Below, one piece after another: positions 8,237-16,411 of a DNA stretch of 40,724 nucleotides. The position numbers and the translations under genes were made by a program. The notes below the pieces were generated by a model. That model worked only from the letters and a program-made list of their open reading frames with translations. It was not told the DNA's origin and made no database searches. Positions within the stretch are counted from its first letter, which is position 1. Each line of letters opens with the position of its first letter. The stretch is from assembly GCA_937871785.1 (NCBI GenBank), contig CALMON010000226.1:1-40724 (forward strand), in the 5' to 3' direction. Source of the stretch: an uncultured Granulicella sp. (lineage in GTDB: Bacteria > Acidobacteriota > Terriglobia > Terriglobales > Acidobacteriaceae).

Positions 8237-9391
8237 GTGCTTCTGCGAACGTACCTTCTGAGTTCCGTCTTCTGCATCTCGTTCACGACTGCGGGCTGTT
8301 TGGCGCAAGCCGCCGACCCTCCAACACCGGCTGCGCCCGCTCCGGCCTCCGCCGCCGCAAAGCCCGCGCCCGCGTGGGCGAGCGACCCCAAATTTCTGGA
8401 CGCGGTTCGGCAGGCCAAGGAGCTTGAAAAGAAACACGAGCCGGCCTACGCTGCCGACGCGTACAAGAAAGCCAACAAGGTCGCCGGAGGCCAGTGCACC
8501 GAGTGCCTCCAGGCCATGTACCGGACGGAAATGTTTTACCGCGAGTACAAAGACGCGCTGGCATCCGCAACCTCGCTCCAGGCCTTGTACACGACACCGG
8601 CCATGATCTCCTACGTGGGCCTGGAACGGGCGCAGGCCATGCTGGCGCAGGCCGGCGACAAACCCAAGCCGGCGCAACTGCAAGCCGTCGACGCGGTGCT
8701 GAAACAGGCCATCGAGACGTACTCGAATAACGGTGCGGCCCGCTTTGCGGAGGGTGAAGTGCTGGCGCGTCTCGGCAAGCTGGCTGAGGCTTCCGTGCAG
8801 TTTACCGAGTGCGTCAAGTGCGCCAAGCCCAACGATCCGTCGCGGCTGCGCGCGCAGCACTTTGCGGAAAATCCATCGCTGGCGCTGAACAAAATGGCTC
8901 CCGCGTTTGAGGTGAGCGCGCTTGACGGATCGAAATTCAACCTCGACGCCATGAACGGCCACGTCGTGCTGATCGACTTCTGGGCGACCTGGTGCGGCCC
9001 CTGCAACGCGGAACTGCCGCACATGAAGAAGATCGCCAAGGAGTTCGCCGGACAGCCGCTGGTGATCCTCAGCGTCAGTTGGGACAGCGATGAAGAGGCG
9101 TGGAAATCGTTCATCGCCAAAAACGAGATAACCTGGAAGCAGTATCGCGACACGGACCACAAACTGTCGCGGGAGTGCGATGCCAGCTCCATCCCGCACT
9201 ATTTCACTAACGACACGGACGCCGTGCTGACCGCGGAGATGGTCTGTTCGGGGTCGAACGTGGAAGGCCGGCTGAAGAAGCTGCTGGCAAAGGCCCGCGA
9301 AACACAGCCGGCGGTCGCGGGCGTAGTCGTTCCGGAGCCCTCGGGCAGAGCCGTTGTGTCGGTGCCCGGTGCTGAAGAGGCACAGCGATGA
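8237..9391 (+). CDS. TlpA-like thioredoxin-fold protein with N-terminal helical repeats (WCGPC)
   Basis: I choose the GTG at 8237: GGAG (8226-8229) lies 7 nt before it, and the product then starts with a clean signal sequence (MLLRTYLLSSVFCISF). An upstream in-frame GTG at 8198 would add 13 residues. The 384-residue exported protein has a Pro/Ala-rich linker, a helical region of TPR-like repeats (about 50-200), and a C-terminal TlpA/ResA-type thioredoxin domain starting at APAFEVSALDGSKFNLD with VVLIDFWATWCGPCNAE as its active site. Such proteins reduce or exchange disulfides in the cell envelope. The TPR part also has a CTEC and a CVKC pair. Its stop overlaps the next gene's ATG. Confidence 0.85.
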   Translation: MLLRTYLLSSVFCISFTTAGCLAQAADPPTPAAPAPASAAAKPAPAWASDPKFLDAVRQAKELEKKHEPAYAADAYKKANKVAGGQCTECLQAMYRTEMFYREYKDALASATSLQALYTTPAMISYVGLERAQAMLAQAGDKPKPAQLQAVDAVLKQAIETYSNNGAARFAEGEVLARLGKLAEASVQFTECVKCAKPNDPSRLRAQHFAENPSLALNKMAPAFEVSALDGSKFNLDAMNGHVVLIDFWATWCGPCNAELPHMKKIAKEFAGQPLVILSVSWDSDEEAWKSFIAKNEITWKQYRDTDHKLSRECDASSIPHYFTNDTDAVLTAEMVCSGSNVEGRLKKLLAKARETQPAVAGVVVPEPSGRAVVSVPGAEEAQR

Positions 9392-10482
9392 AGGGGCTGC
9401 GTGGTGTTCTTTGGCTGGGCGTCTGCTGCTTGTCGGCGGCGGCCGCGCGCGCGCAGGCCGCGGTGGAAATGCCGGCAGCCTCGCAGGCGGCCATGGCTGA
9501 AGGGCAAAAGTATGAGGCTCGCAAGCAACTGAGCGCGGCCGCCGACAGCTACCGCGCGGCCGCGAAGGCCGGCGGCGTAGGCTGCGTGCCGTGCCTGCTG
9601 GCGCTCGGTCGCGTGCAGGCGGCGATGAACCTGTTCAAGGAAGCCGCCGCGAGCGATACGCAGGCCGCGGCGGCCGAGGCGGCGGGGCAGGCGCGGGCTC
9701 GCGATGAGGTGCTGGCCGGGCAGGCGCTGCTGGCCGGCTACTTTGCGCAGCGCGATGGGCGCGACGGCGTCGCCAAGGACCCCAAGCGGGCCACCGGCTC
9801 GCTGAGCGCCGCAAACGCCGTGCTGGACCGGGCGATCGCGGACGACCCCGCTAATGAGCCCGCCCGGATGCTGCGCGGACGCGTGCTCGCGGCCATGCGC
9901 AAGGACGAAGACGCCAGCCGCGAGTTTGCCGCCTGCGCCGCCCTCCCCGGAACGGACGCGGACGAGTGCGCGCGGGCGTTGCGCTTCAGCCACAACGTCG
10001 CCATGGCTCGCGAAGAAGCCGCGCCCGGCTTCACGGCGACAACCATCGACGGCAAGCCCGTGACGCTCGCGTCATTGGCCGGCAAAGTGGTGTTGATCGA
10101 CTTCTGGGCGACGTGGTGCAAGTTTTGCGAGCGCGACTCGGATTACGTGCAAAGCATGATGGACTCGTTCGATAGCAGCAAGTTTGTGCTGCTGGAAGTG
10201 AGCGTCGACGAAGACGAAAGCCTGTGGCGGCGCTACGTGAAGGACAAGCGTCTGGAAGGCGTGCAAACGCGCGACGAAGCCAAGAACATCGCCGCGCTGT
10301 TCCACGTCACCGGCTTCCCGACCTATATCGTGCTCGACGGCGAAAGCAGTATCCGGATGCGCGCGGTGGGTGCGGAAGAGGACATGAAGAAGGAAATCCG
10401 CACGCTGCTGGCCGAAGCCGCACCGGTTGCGGCGCCCCCTGCAACGACCGAGCGGAAGCCGCTGCCGAAAGCGGCGGAATAA
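9388..10482 (+). CDS. Second TlpA-like thioredoxin-fold protein (WCKFC), paralogue of the preceding gene
   Basis: The ATG overlaps the previous stop (ATGA), so the two are translationally coupled. The 364-residue product has a signal peptide (MKGLRGVLWLGVCCLSAAAA), an Ala-rich helical repeat region (about 30-205) with a CVPC pair in the same place as CTEC of its neighbour, and a C-terminal thioredoxin domain from APGFTATTIDGKPVTLASL with active site DFWATWCKFCERD. Replacement of Gly-Pro by Lys-Phe between the cysteines would be expected to change the redox potential. A cis-Pro region is present (VTGFPTYIVLDG). The gene is clearly a duplicate of its neighbour that has diverged; the partner of either is unknown. 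Confidence 0.85.
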   Translation: MKGLRGVLWLGVCCLSAAAARAQAAVEMPAASQAAMAEGQKYEARKQLSAAADSYRAAAKAGGVGCVPCLLALGRVQAAMNLFKEAAASDTQAAAAEAAGQARARDEVLAGQALLAGYFAQRDGRDGVAKDPKRATGSLSAANAVLDRAIADDPANEPARMLRGRVLAAMRKDEDASREFAACAALPGTDADECARALRFSHNVAMAREEAAPGFTATTIDGKPVTLASLAGKVVLIDFWATWCKFCERDSDYVQSMMDSFDSSKFVLLEVSVDEDESLWRRYVKDKRLEGVQTRDEAKNIAALFHVTGFPTYIVLDGESSIRMRAVGAEEDMKKEIRTLLAEAAPVAAPPATTERKPLPKAAE

Positions 10483-10491
10483 GGCGGCTTC

Positions 10492-10519
10492 CCTGGGCTC
10501 GGCACAGGCCGAGCCCAGG
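10492..10519 (+). terminator. 12-bp perfect hairpin after the TlpA pair
   Basis: CCTGGGCTCGGC (10492-10503) pairs fully with GCCGAGCCCAGG (10508-10519) around an ACAG loop. It stands 9 nt after the TlpA stop. There is no T tract, so it may end transcription weakly or protect the mRNA 3' end. Confidence 0.5.
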
Positions 10520-10542
10520 AAATGTCGGGGAGAACGCGCAAC

Positions 10543-11475
10543 ATGAAGATGTGGTTCGCCCCCGGCAGCGAGGTGCCGCTGTACCGCCAGATGGGCACGC
10601 AGATCGTGCTGGCGATCCTTTCAGGCGATCTGCAGCCGGGTGATAAACTGCCCAGCACGCGGGCGTTGGCGCGCCGCTTCGACATCCATCCAAACACCGT
10701 GAGCGCGGCCTACCGGCAGTTGGAACAGGAAAACTGGGTGGAGTCGCGGCACGGCTCCGGCGTGTACGTCCGCGAACGCACGCCGCAGCCGATGACGCCC
10801 GAGCAGGTGCTCGACGTCCACATTGCGGGATTCTTCCGCGCAGTGCGGGAGCTTGGCCTGCCGGCCCAAACGGTGCGCGAACAGGTGGCCCGCTGGCTCG
10901 CCGCGCCGCCCGCCGACCACCTGCTGCTGATCGAAGCGGACGAAGCGCTGGCGCAGATCCTGAAGGCGGAGCTTGAAGCTTTGACCACCCTGCCGGTGAA
11001 GGTAATCGCTCCCGAGGCGTGCCGTGCCGACCGCAACTGTCTTGCCGGCGCGGTGCCGTTGTGCCGCCCCAGCCGGCAGCCGCTGGTGCAGGAAGCCATA
11101 GGGGTTGGCGTCGAACTGATTGTGCTGCCGATCAGTTCTGCGTTGACCTGGCTCGCTCCCCTTGTGAGCGCGACCCCCGGGCAGTTGATCGCGGTGGTCT
11201 CTCATTGGACGGAGTTTGTGGATACTGCACGCACGATGCTGCTGGCCGCCGGTGTCGCCGGAGACGCCCTGCTGCCGGTGCATCTGCCGCCCTCGGCCGA
11301 AGCGAGCGGCCCCGATCCCTGGCGCGGGCTGGCGGGGGCCGGCGCGGTCCTGTGCGATGTGTACACGGCGTCGCGGCCGGAGCTGCCCAAAAAGCCGCGG
11401 CGCTTCGTGTTTCCGCTGCTCGCGGAAGCGACCAAGGAGAAACTGCGGCCGTTTGAGCAGGCGGCGCTTCGTTGA
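10543..11475 (+). CDS. GntR-family transcriptional regulator (YtrA-like HTH, long C-terminal domain)
   Basis: The ATG at 10543 is preceded by GGGGAG (about 10 nt). The 310-residue product opens with a winged helix-turn-helix: PLYRQMGTQIVLAILSGDL, PGDKLPSTRALARRFDI, HPNTVSAAYRQLEQENWV and SRHGSGVYVRE, the standard GntR DNA-binding domain. About 230 further residues resemble neither the aminotransferase domain of MocR types nor the FadR/HutC effector domains; they hold alternating alpha/beta segments (LLLIEADEALAQIL, VELIVLPISSALTWLAPL). The ligand is unknown. It probably controls the adjacent CDP-alcohol transferase-like gene or itself: an inverted repeat lies in between. Confidence 0.8.
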   Translation: MKMWFAPGSEVPLYRQMGTQIVLAILSGDLQPGDKLPSTRALARRFDIHPNTVSAAYRQLEQENWVESRHGSGVYVRERTPQPMTPEQVLDVHIAGFFRAVRELGLPAQTVREQVARWLAAPPADHLLLIEADEALAQILKAELEALTTLPVKVIAPEACRADRNCLAGAVPLCRPSRQPLVQEAIGVGVELIVLPISSALTWLAPLVSATPGQLIAVVSHWTEFVDTARTMLLAAGVAGDALLPVHLPPSAEASGPDPWRGLAGAGAVLCDVYTASRPELPKKPRRFVFPLLAEATKEKLRPFEQAALR

Positions 11476-11505
11476 AGACTCCTCTCGGCCACCGCCGGAC
11501 GTTGT

Positions 11506-11523
11506 GACACCTCCGAAAGTGTC
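11506..11523. promoter_or_regulatory. Inverted repeat GACAC-N8-GTGTC, possible operator
   Basis: GACAC (11506-11510) and GTGTC (11519-11523) are symmetric around 8 nt, in the 116-bp gap between the GntR gene and the next gene. Symmetric sites of about this size are usual for GntR dimers, so it is a candidate binding site. Confidence 0.35.
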
Positions 11524-11591
11524 CTGAAGCGCCCCCCGCGCCCGTGCCGGCTCCCCTATCTTCGTCCTTGCAGGCAAAGGAGACGAAAACA

Positions 11592-12680
11592 ATGCAGATC
11601 AGAAAACATGTGCCGTGGGCAATGGTGGCGTTCCGAACCGCTCTAGGACCCTTGGTCTTGGTAGGCGAGCGGTGCCGCTGGAACGGGGCCGCCCTGGCGG
11701 CAATGGTGGTCGCGGCGTTACTGTCGGACATCTTCGACGGCGTGCTGGCGCGGCGCTGGAAGACCGACACTGCGGCTCTGCGGCTGGCGGACTCGCTCGC
11801 CGATACAGCGTTTTACCTTTGCGTGGCCGCGGCCATCGGCCTGTACGTGCCGGCGGTCTGGCAGGCGTGCCGCGGCGGCGTGCTGCTGGTGGTCGGCTTC
11901 GAGGTGGCGCAGTTCACCTTCGCCATCGCGAAGTTCGGCAAGCCGGCGAGCTACCACTCCTACCTGGCCAAGGCGTGGGGATTGGTGCTGGCGGCGGCGG
12001 TGATCGTGACGTTCGCGACGCAGCATCTGTCGTTGTGGATGAGCGCGGCGATCGCGGTGGGCGTTCTGAGCAACGCGGAAACCATGGCCATGAGCCTCGT
12101 GCTGCCGGTGTGGCACCGCGACGTGAAAACGCTGGCGCGGGCATGGCGGCTGCGCGGCGAGAGCAAGCACGGGAGCACGAACGCAACGGGAGCGGTCGCG
12201 GCGGCGAGCCTGGCTCTCCTGCTCGTCCTGCTGGCGGCCGGCGACGCGCCGGTGCAAGCGCAGACATTCAAGCATGTCACCTACGTGGGCGGAACGGCGC
12301 TGCCGGCCAACGGACTCCATGGCAAGCTGTCGATCACGTCCGCGGATGCCATCGTCTTTGAAGGACCGGCGACGCTCACGATTCCCTACGACCATGTGAT
12401 CAGCTACGAGTCGAAAACCCGCAGGCAGGTGCACGTGGGCCTTCTGACCGAAGGTGTCTGGCGGTTGGTGGCTCCGTGGCCCGAAGCGAAGCAGCTTTCG
12501 TTGAGCTACCGCGACGCGAACGAGCAGCCGCAGGTGGTGCAGCTCGAAATGTCGCACGGGGACGAGGCGCTGCTGGTGGAAGTGCTGAAAACGCGGGTTT
12601 TGCGGTGGCCCGCGCACCCACCGCTGGCGGCCGTGCTGCATACGCCGGCCGTGGCTCCGGAGAAGGCGACAGAGCATTAA
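11592..12680 (+). CDS. CDP-alcohol phosphatidyltransferase-like membrane protein with extra C-terminal domain
   Basis: AAGGAG 9 nt before the ATG at 11592 fixes the start; product 362 residues. Residues about 10-200 are a multi-helix membrane domain with the CDP-alcohol phosphotransferase signature: SDIFDGVLARRW followed by LRLADSLADT. All four Asp and the AR pair are present, but the Gly usually found before the third Asp is Leu here. Enzymes of this family transfer a phospho-alcohol group from CDP-lipid to an acceptor alcohol, as in phosphatidylglycerol phosphate synthesis. From about residue 205 a further hydrophobic helix (AAASLALLLVLLAAG) leads into a domain of about 120 residues, probably outside the membrane (KHVTYVGGTALPANGL onward), rich in beta strand. 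That tail is not part of the usual family. Confidence 0.7.
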   Translation: MQIRKHVPWAMVAFRTALGPLVLVGERCRWNGAALAAMVVAALLSDIFDGVLARRWKTDTAALRLADSLADTAFYLCVAAAIGLYVPAVWQACRGGVLLVVGFEVAQFTFAIAKFGKPASYHSYLAKAWGLVLAAAVIVTFATQHLSLWMSAAIAVGVLSNAETMAMSLVLPVWHRDVKTLARAWRLRGESKHGSTNATGAVAAASLALLLVLLAAGDAPVQAQTFKHVTYVGGTALPANGLHGKLSITSADAIVFEGPATLTIPYDHVISYESKTRRQVHVGLLTEGVWRLVAPWPEAKQLSLSYRDANEQPQVVQLEMSHGDEALLVEVLKTRVLRWPAHPPLAAVLHTPAVAPEKATEH

Positions 12681-12796
12681 AGGCGGCGGCGCTTGGAGTT
12701 TGCCAAATCCGTCTGCTGCCGTTAGCATCCAATCCAGAGACCGGCCTGCAAAGCAGGTGCGCGAACAACGCAGGTTGAACCAATATTCTTTGAACA

Positions 12797-12887
12797 GGGG
12801 TTCGGCTCGTATATATGGCTCGGTGTGCTATGTCCGCCAGTTCGGAAAGCCTAAAGAGCCACGGCTGAATCCCACCGTCTACGACGG
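12797..12887 (+). ncRNA. Candidate structured leader upstream of the Lgt-like gene
   Basis: GGGGTTCGGCT (12797-12807) pairs over 11 positions with GGCTGAATCCC (12863-12873), including G-U pairs; inside, GGCTC (12817-12821) pairs with GAGCC (12856-12860). A separate hairpin CCGTC-TAC-GACGG (12875-12887) follows at once. This fills the 282-nt gap between genes and has riboswitch-like geometry, but I recognise no known class. A direct repeat TTGAAC lies just upstream. Confidence 0.35.
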
Positions 12888-12962
12888 GTTCACCTGCGCT
12901 TCGTCGCACGGCCCAGTGGGTCGGTCTTCACTTCCCTTCTATGCCGATCACGCGCTCCGCGT

Positions 12963-13757
12963 ATGCTCGAAGCGGTGATCCTTTTTCTCCAAACGATGGC
13001 GATGGCGGCTCCCGGGTTTTTTCGCCTGGGGCGGCTGCATCTGCCGGTCTATGGGGTGTTCGCGGCGGCAGGGTTGATCGCCGCGCTGTGGCTGTCGCAG
13101 CGCACGGCCGCGCGCGTAGGGCTCGACCCCGACAAGGTGTGGGACGCCGGCATGTTCGTCGCGGTAGCGGCGTTTGTGGTGTCGCGGCTGCTGCTGGTGG
13201 TGTTCGACTTCCGCTCGTTCCTCCGTTTCCCCGTTTTGGTGCTGTCCCTGCCGTCCCTGACCTACGCGGGCATGGTGCTGACTGGCTTTGCGACGTGGTA
13301 TTCCCTGCGCTGGCGCGGGCTGCCGTGGAGAAGCGTGCTGGACGCCTGGGCTCCCTGCGCGGCCGTGCTGGCGGCAGTACTAAGCGTAGGCCACTTTGTG
13401 GAAGGCACCGACGCCGGGATGCCGACGCGGCTGCCCTGGGGCCTGCGCACGGCGGGAGACACGGTGCTGGGCCGCGTGCATCCGGTGCAGCTCTATCAGG
13501 CGGCAGTCGCTGTGGCGCTCAGTGTCTGGTTTTGGCGGATGCTGCGGCGGCGGCGATTCCCGGGGCAGGTAGGGGCGGCGGCACTGCTGTGGGGCGGCCT
13601 GGTGGCCTTTCTGCTCGACTTCCTGCGGCAGCCGGTGGAAAGCTTCGGCGCGGCCTGGCTGGATCCCGGGCAGTTTGTCGCGCTGGCCAGTTTCGGTCTC
13701 GGGTCTACATGGTTTTGGCTGATGATGCGAGACTCAGAACTGAGAACTCATGCCTGA
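12963..13757 (+). CDS. Prolipoprotein diacylglyceryl transferase (Lgt)-like membrane protein with altered active site
   Basis: A 264-residue protein with about seven membrane helices that aligns along its length with Lgt: LHLPVYGVFAAAG near the start, LPWGL, RVHPVQLYQ (HPxQLYE in Lgt) and LLDFLRQPVE (EFFRQPD in Lgt). Lgt attaches diacylglycerol to the Cys of prelipoproteins. Residues essential in E. coli Lgt are replaced, judged by eye: the His of SFHGG is Ala (LTYAGM), the Arg of GRLGNF is Ser (LSVGHF), and the Glu of NGELWG is Thr (EGTDAG). The protein may be inactive on lipoproteins or catalyse a different transfer. The start is uncertain: no Shine-Dalgarno is visible, and ATG at 12996 is another option. 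The last residues are encoded by a dispersed repeat. Confidence 0.7.
   Translation: MLEAVILFLQTMAMAAPGFFRLGRLHLPVYGVFAAAGLIAALWLSQRTAARVGLDPDKVWDAGMFVAVAAFVVSRLLLVVFDFRSFLRFPVLVLSLPSLTYAGMVLTGFATWYSLRWRGLPWRSVLDAWAPCAAVLAAVLSVGHFVEGTDAGMPTRLPWGLRTAGDTVLGRVHPVQLYQAAVAVALSVWFWRMLRRRRFPGQVGAAALLWGGLVAFLLDFLRQPVESFGAAWLDPGQFVALASFGLGSTWFWLMMRDSELRTHA
13731..13757. repeat. Degenerate CTCAGAACTGAGA-type microrepeat at the end of the Lgt-like gene
   Basis: Short alternating units resembling ACTCAGAACTGAG supply the last codons (DSELRTHA) and stop. Related patches occur at 23691-23727, 26813-26830, 27538-27566 and 27599-27616, always in or beside intergenic DNA. Confidence 0.4.
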
Positions 13758-13863
13758 GAGCCGAACATCGTGCAAAGCGGCTTGAATACAGTCGCGAGTG
13801 AACAGTCGGCGGTCATGAGTTTGGACCAACATGCCGGCCGGCACTGAAAGAAAGGTTGAACCG

Positions 13864-15168
13864 ATGCCCTCAAAAAACATGCTGCCCAAGGGCGCGCGCC
13901 GCCAGTCGGTCAAGAAGGAGTATCGCGAGCAGCGGACGCTGATCCAGGATCGCGCGGCGGAGCTACGCGCGGCGGGAGAAGAGCCGGAGCTCGAAGACTT
14001 GACCGAAATGATAGATACGGCGGAGATTATGCTGCACCAGTCGCCATACAAGGGCCGCGCCGGGCTGGTAACCGATGGTCCCAGCGGCGGCAAGCATCCG
14101 CAGGAAGAAGGTACGGCGACCGAGCGGCGCTACCCCGCGCGACGCGCGCTGGCGGAAACCGCGCTGGCACCGGACATCCAGACCATCGACGACCTGGAGC
14201 CCGAAGACGGGGTGCGCAGCTTTACCGCCGAGGCGGCCGCCGAAGGCATGAGGCTCGACGCCTATCTCGCGAAGGCCATCCCGGACATCAGCCGCGCGCG
14301 GGTGACGCTGCTAATCGAAAAAGGCCAGGTGCTGGTCGACGGCGTGCTCGGCAAGGGCAAAAGCAAGCTTCGGGGCGGAGAGCGGATCGAAATTGAAGGC
14401 GAGCCGCGGCCCGAACCGCTCCACGCCACGCCCGAAGATGTGCCGCTCAGGATCGTATACGAGGACGACGATCTCGCCGTTATCGACAAAACGGCGGGCA
14501 TGATGGTCCATGCCGGCGCTGGAGACGAAGAACGCAACCGCGGCACGCTGGTCAACGCCCTGCTGTTTCACATGGGCAAGAATCTTTCGGGCGTCAGCGG
14601 CGACCTGCGACCGGGCATCGTGCATCGGCTCGATAAGCAGACCAGCGGGCTGATCGTTGTCGCCAAAAACGATTCGACCCATCGCAAACTGAGCGACATG
14701 TTCGCCGAGCGACGGTTGCGCAAAGTGTACCTGGCGCTGGTGCAGGGCGAGGTGGAAGGCGACGAAGGCACGGTCAACCTGCCGATTTCGCGCGACGTGA
14801 TCCGCCGCACGCGCATGACGACGCGGCGTGCCGGCGGCCGGACGGCGGTGTCGCACTGGCGCGTGCTGGAGCGCGTTTCCGGCGCCTACGGCCGGTTCAC
14901 GCTGCTCGAAGTGCGAATCGAAACCGGGCGAACCCACCAGATCCGCGTCCATATGCAGTCGCTCGGCCACCCTGTGGTGGGCGACACGCTGTACGGCGCG
15001 CCGCACTTGATCAAGCGCGTCGACGGCGGCGAACCGATGGAGCTCGACCGCAACTTCCTTCACGCCGCGGAGCTGGAATTTCTGCACCCGCGGACCAAAG
15101 AGCGGCTCGCCCTGCGGGCAGAGTTGCCGGAGGAACTGGAGCGAACGCTGGGAATGTTCCGCGGGTAA
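13864..15168 (+). CDS. RluA/RluD-family pseudouridine synthase with long N-terminal extension
   Basis: The ATG at 13864 has AGG 9 nt upstream; another ATG lies 11 codons earlier. The 434-residue product has an extension of about 115 residues (basic, then acidic, low complexity, probably disordered), an S4 RNA-binding domain (GMRLDAYLAKAIPDISRARV to RGGERIEIEG), and the synthase domain with the catalytic Asp in PGIVHRLDKQTSGLIVVAK and the later GRTHQIRVHMQSLGHPVVGD. Enzymes of this group convert uridines of 23S rRNA to pseudouridine; RluD is the closest functional match (positions in helix 69), though RluC-like specificity cannot be excluded. The extension is unusual, since typical RluD proteins are about 320 residues. 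Confidence 0.88.
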   Translation: MPSKNMLPKGARRQSVKKEYREQRTLIQDRAAELRAAGEEPELEDLTEMIDTAEIMLHQSPYKGRAGLVTDGPSGGKHPQEEGTATERRYPARRALAETALAPDIQTIDDLEPEDGVRSFTAEAAAEGMRLDAYLAKAIPDISRARVTLLIEKGQVLVDGVLGKGKSKLRGGERIEIEGEPRPEPLHATPEDVPLRIVYEDDDLAVIDKTAGMMVHAGAGDEERNRGTLVNALLFHMGKNLSGVSGDLRPGIVHRLDKQTSGLIVVAKNDSTHRKLSDMFAERRLRKVYLALVQGEVEGDEGTVNLPISRDVIRRTRMTTRRAGGRTAVSHWRVLERVSGAYGRFTLLEVRIETGRTHQIRVHMQSLGHPVVGDTLYGAPHLIKRVDGGEPMELDRNFLHAAELEFLHPRTKERLALRAELPEELERTLGMFRG

Positions 15169-15251
15169 GGCTCGCCTGCGGCCTCGTGACGCCGGCAGAA
15201 AAGCGGCAAAGGCTGTGACGAGCATGCGAGTGGACCGTCGAAGTTGGTAAG

Positions 15252-16343
15252 ATGGCAGTCGTGAACACCCCTGAACGACCTCGCTTGTTTGCCCTGCTTC
15301 CGCTGGCCGCGGCGGCGTTGTTTGCCGGTGCCAGTCTGGCGCAGAAGCCGGTTCCCGCCCTGCCGGCTCCAGCTCCCGCCGACACGGCCGCGCCGGGGTC
15401 GCAGACGCCGGTTCCGGCGACACCCCTTTCGGGAGCGCCTGCACCTACCTTCACCGGGATTTCCTCAGACTCGCAGGCGGCTCCGCAAAGCGACCCCGCG
15501 ACGACCTCGACGATCAGCGTGTTCACCAACGAAGTCGATCTGATCTTTACGGTCAGCGGTAAAAACGGCCGCTTCGTGACCGGTTTGCAGCAGCAGGGTT
15601 TCGGCCTGCTGGACGATGGGCGACCGCCAACCCGCGTGATCAGCTTCACGCAGCAGACCAACCTGCCCCTGCGCGTGGGCGTCATGCTCGATACGTCGAG
15701 CTCCATCCGCCAGAGATTCGAATTCGAGCAGCAGGCCGCCACCGACTTCTTCCTGCAGGTAATGCATCCCGCCGATCGCGCCTTTATCGAAGGCTTCGAT
15801 GTGCAAACCGATATTTCTCAGGACTTTACCAACCGCATCGACCTGCTTGACACCGGTATCCGAAAACTGCGGCCGGGGGGCGGCACGGCGCTGTTCGACT
15901 CGCTCTACAAAACCTGCCGCGACCAGATGCTGACCCTGAAAGAACGCAACCAGGTGCGCAAGGCCCTGGTGCTGGTGTCAGACGGAGATGACGACTACAG
16001 CCGCGCGCTCGAAACCGACGCCATCAAGATGTGCCAGCGCGCCGAAACCATCGTCTACACCATCAGCACCAACGTCGGCCCCAGCAAGGACAAAGGCGAC
16101 GACGTGCTGCGGCAGATTGCCGACGCGACCGGCGGGCAGTCGTTCTTTCCAGGCCGTATCGACGACGTGGCTGTCGGATTCCACAACGTGGAAGAAGAAC
16201 TGCGTAGCCAGTACCTCCTGCGCTACGTTCCGGCGGACTTCAAACAGGACGGCGCGTTCCGCACGATTTACTTGCAGTCGCTAGACCCGCGCTACTCAGT
16301 GCGCGCGAAAAAAGGCTACTTCGCACCCCGAGCGCCGCGGTAG
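15252..16343 (+). CDS. Secreted VWFA-domain protein of the acidobacterial type
   Basis: 363 residues, with a signal peptide (FALLPLAAAALFAGASLAQ), a Pro/Ala-rich linker up to about residue 85, an N-terminal beta region (STISVFTNEVDLIFTV) and a von Willebrand factor A domain from about 140 to 320. The metal-ion-dependent adhesion site begins LPLRVGVMLDTSSSIRQRF with DxSxS, followed by GGGTALFDSLY and KALVLVSDGDDDYSR. It ends with YSVRAKKGYFAPRAP, the closing motif of the VWFA-related family that is highly expanded in Acidobacteriota. The domain binds proteins through a metal ion; the partner is unknown. It is monocistronic by appearance. Confidence 0.85.
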   Translation: MAVVNTPERPRLFALLPLAAAALFAGASLAQKPVPALPAPAPADTAAPGSQTPVPATPLSGAPAPTFTGISSDSQAAPQSDPATTSTISVFTNEVDLIFTVSGKNGRFVTGLQQQGFGLLDDGRPPTRVISFTQQTNLPLRVGVMLDTSSSIRQRFEFEQQAATDFFLQVMHPADRAFIEGFDVQTDISQDFTNRIDLLDTGIRKLRPGGGTALFDSLYKTCRDQMLTLKERNQVRKALVLVSDGDDDYSRALETDAIKMCQRAETIVYTISTNVGPSKDKGDDVLRQIADATGGQSFFPGRIDDVAVGFHNVEEELRSQYLLRYVPADFKQDGAFRTIYLQSLDPRYSVRAKKGYFAPRAPR

Positions 16344-16411
16344 TTCTGCTGGCACGAAACAGAAACTTTCGCCGGCAAAAGCGTGTCTATCTTCTATAGA
16401 GGGTTACCGCG

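Noticed and set aside
12797-12887. c-di-GMP or other known riboswitch before the Lgt-like gene
   Set aside because: The sequence GAGCCACGGC looked faintly similar to the GEMM tail, but the other conserved blocks are absent.
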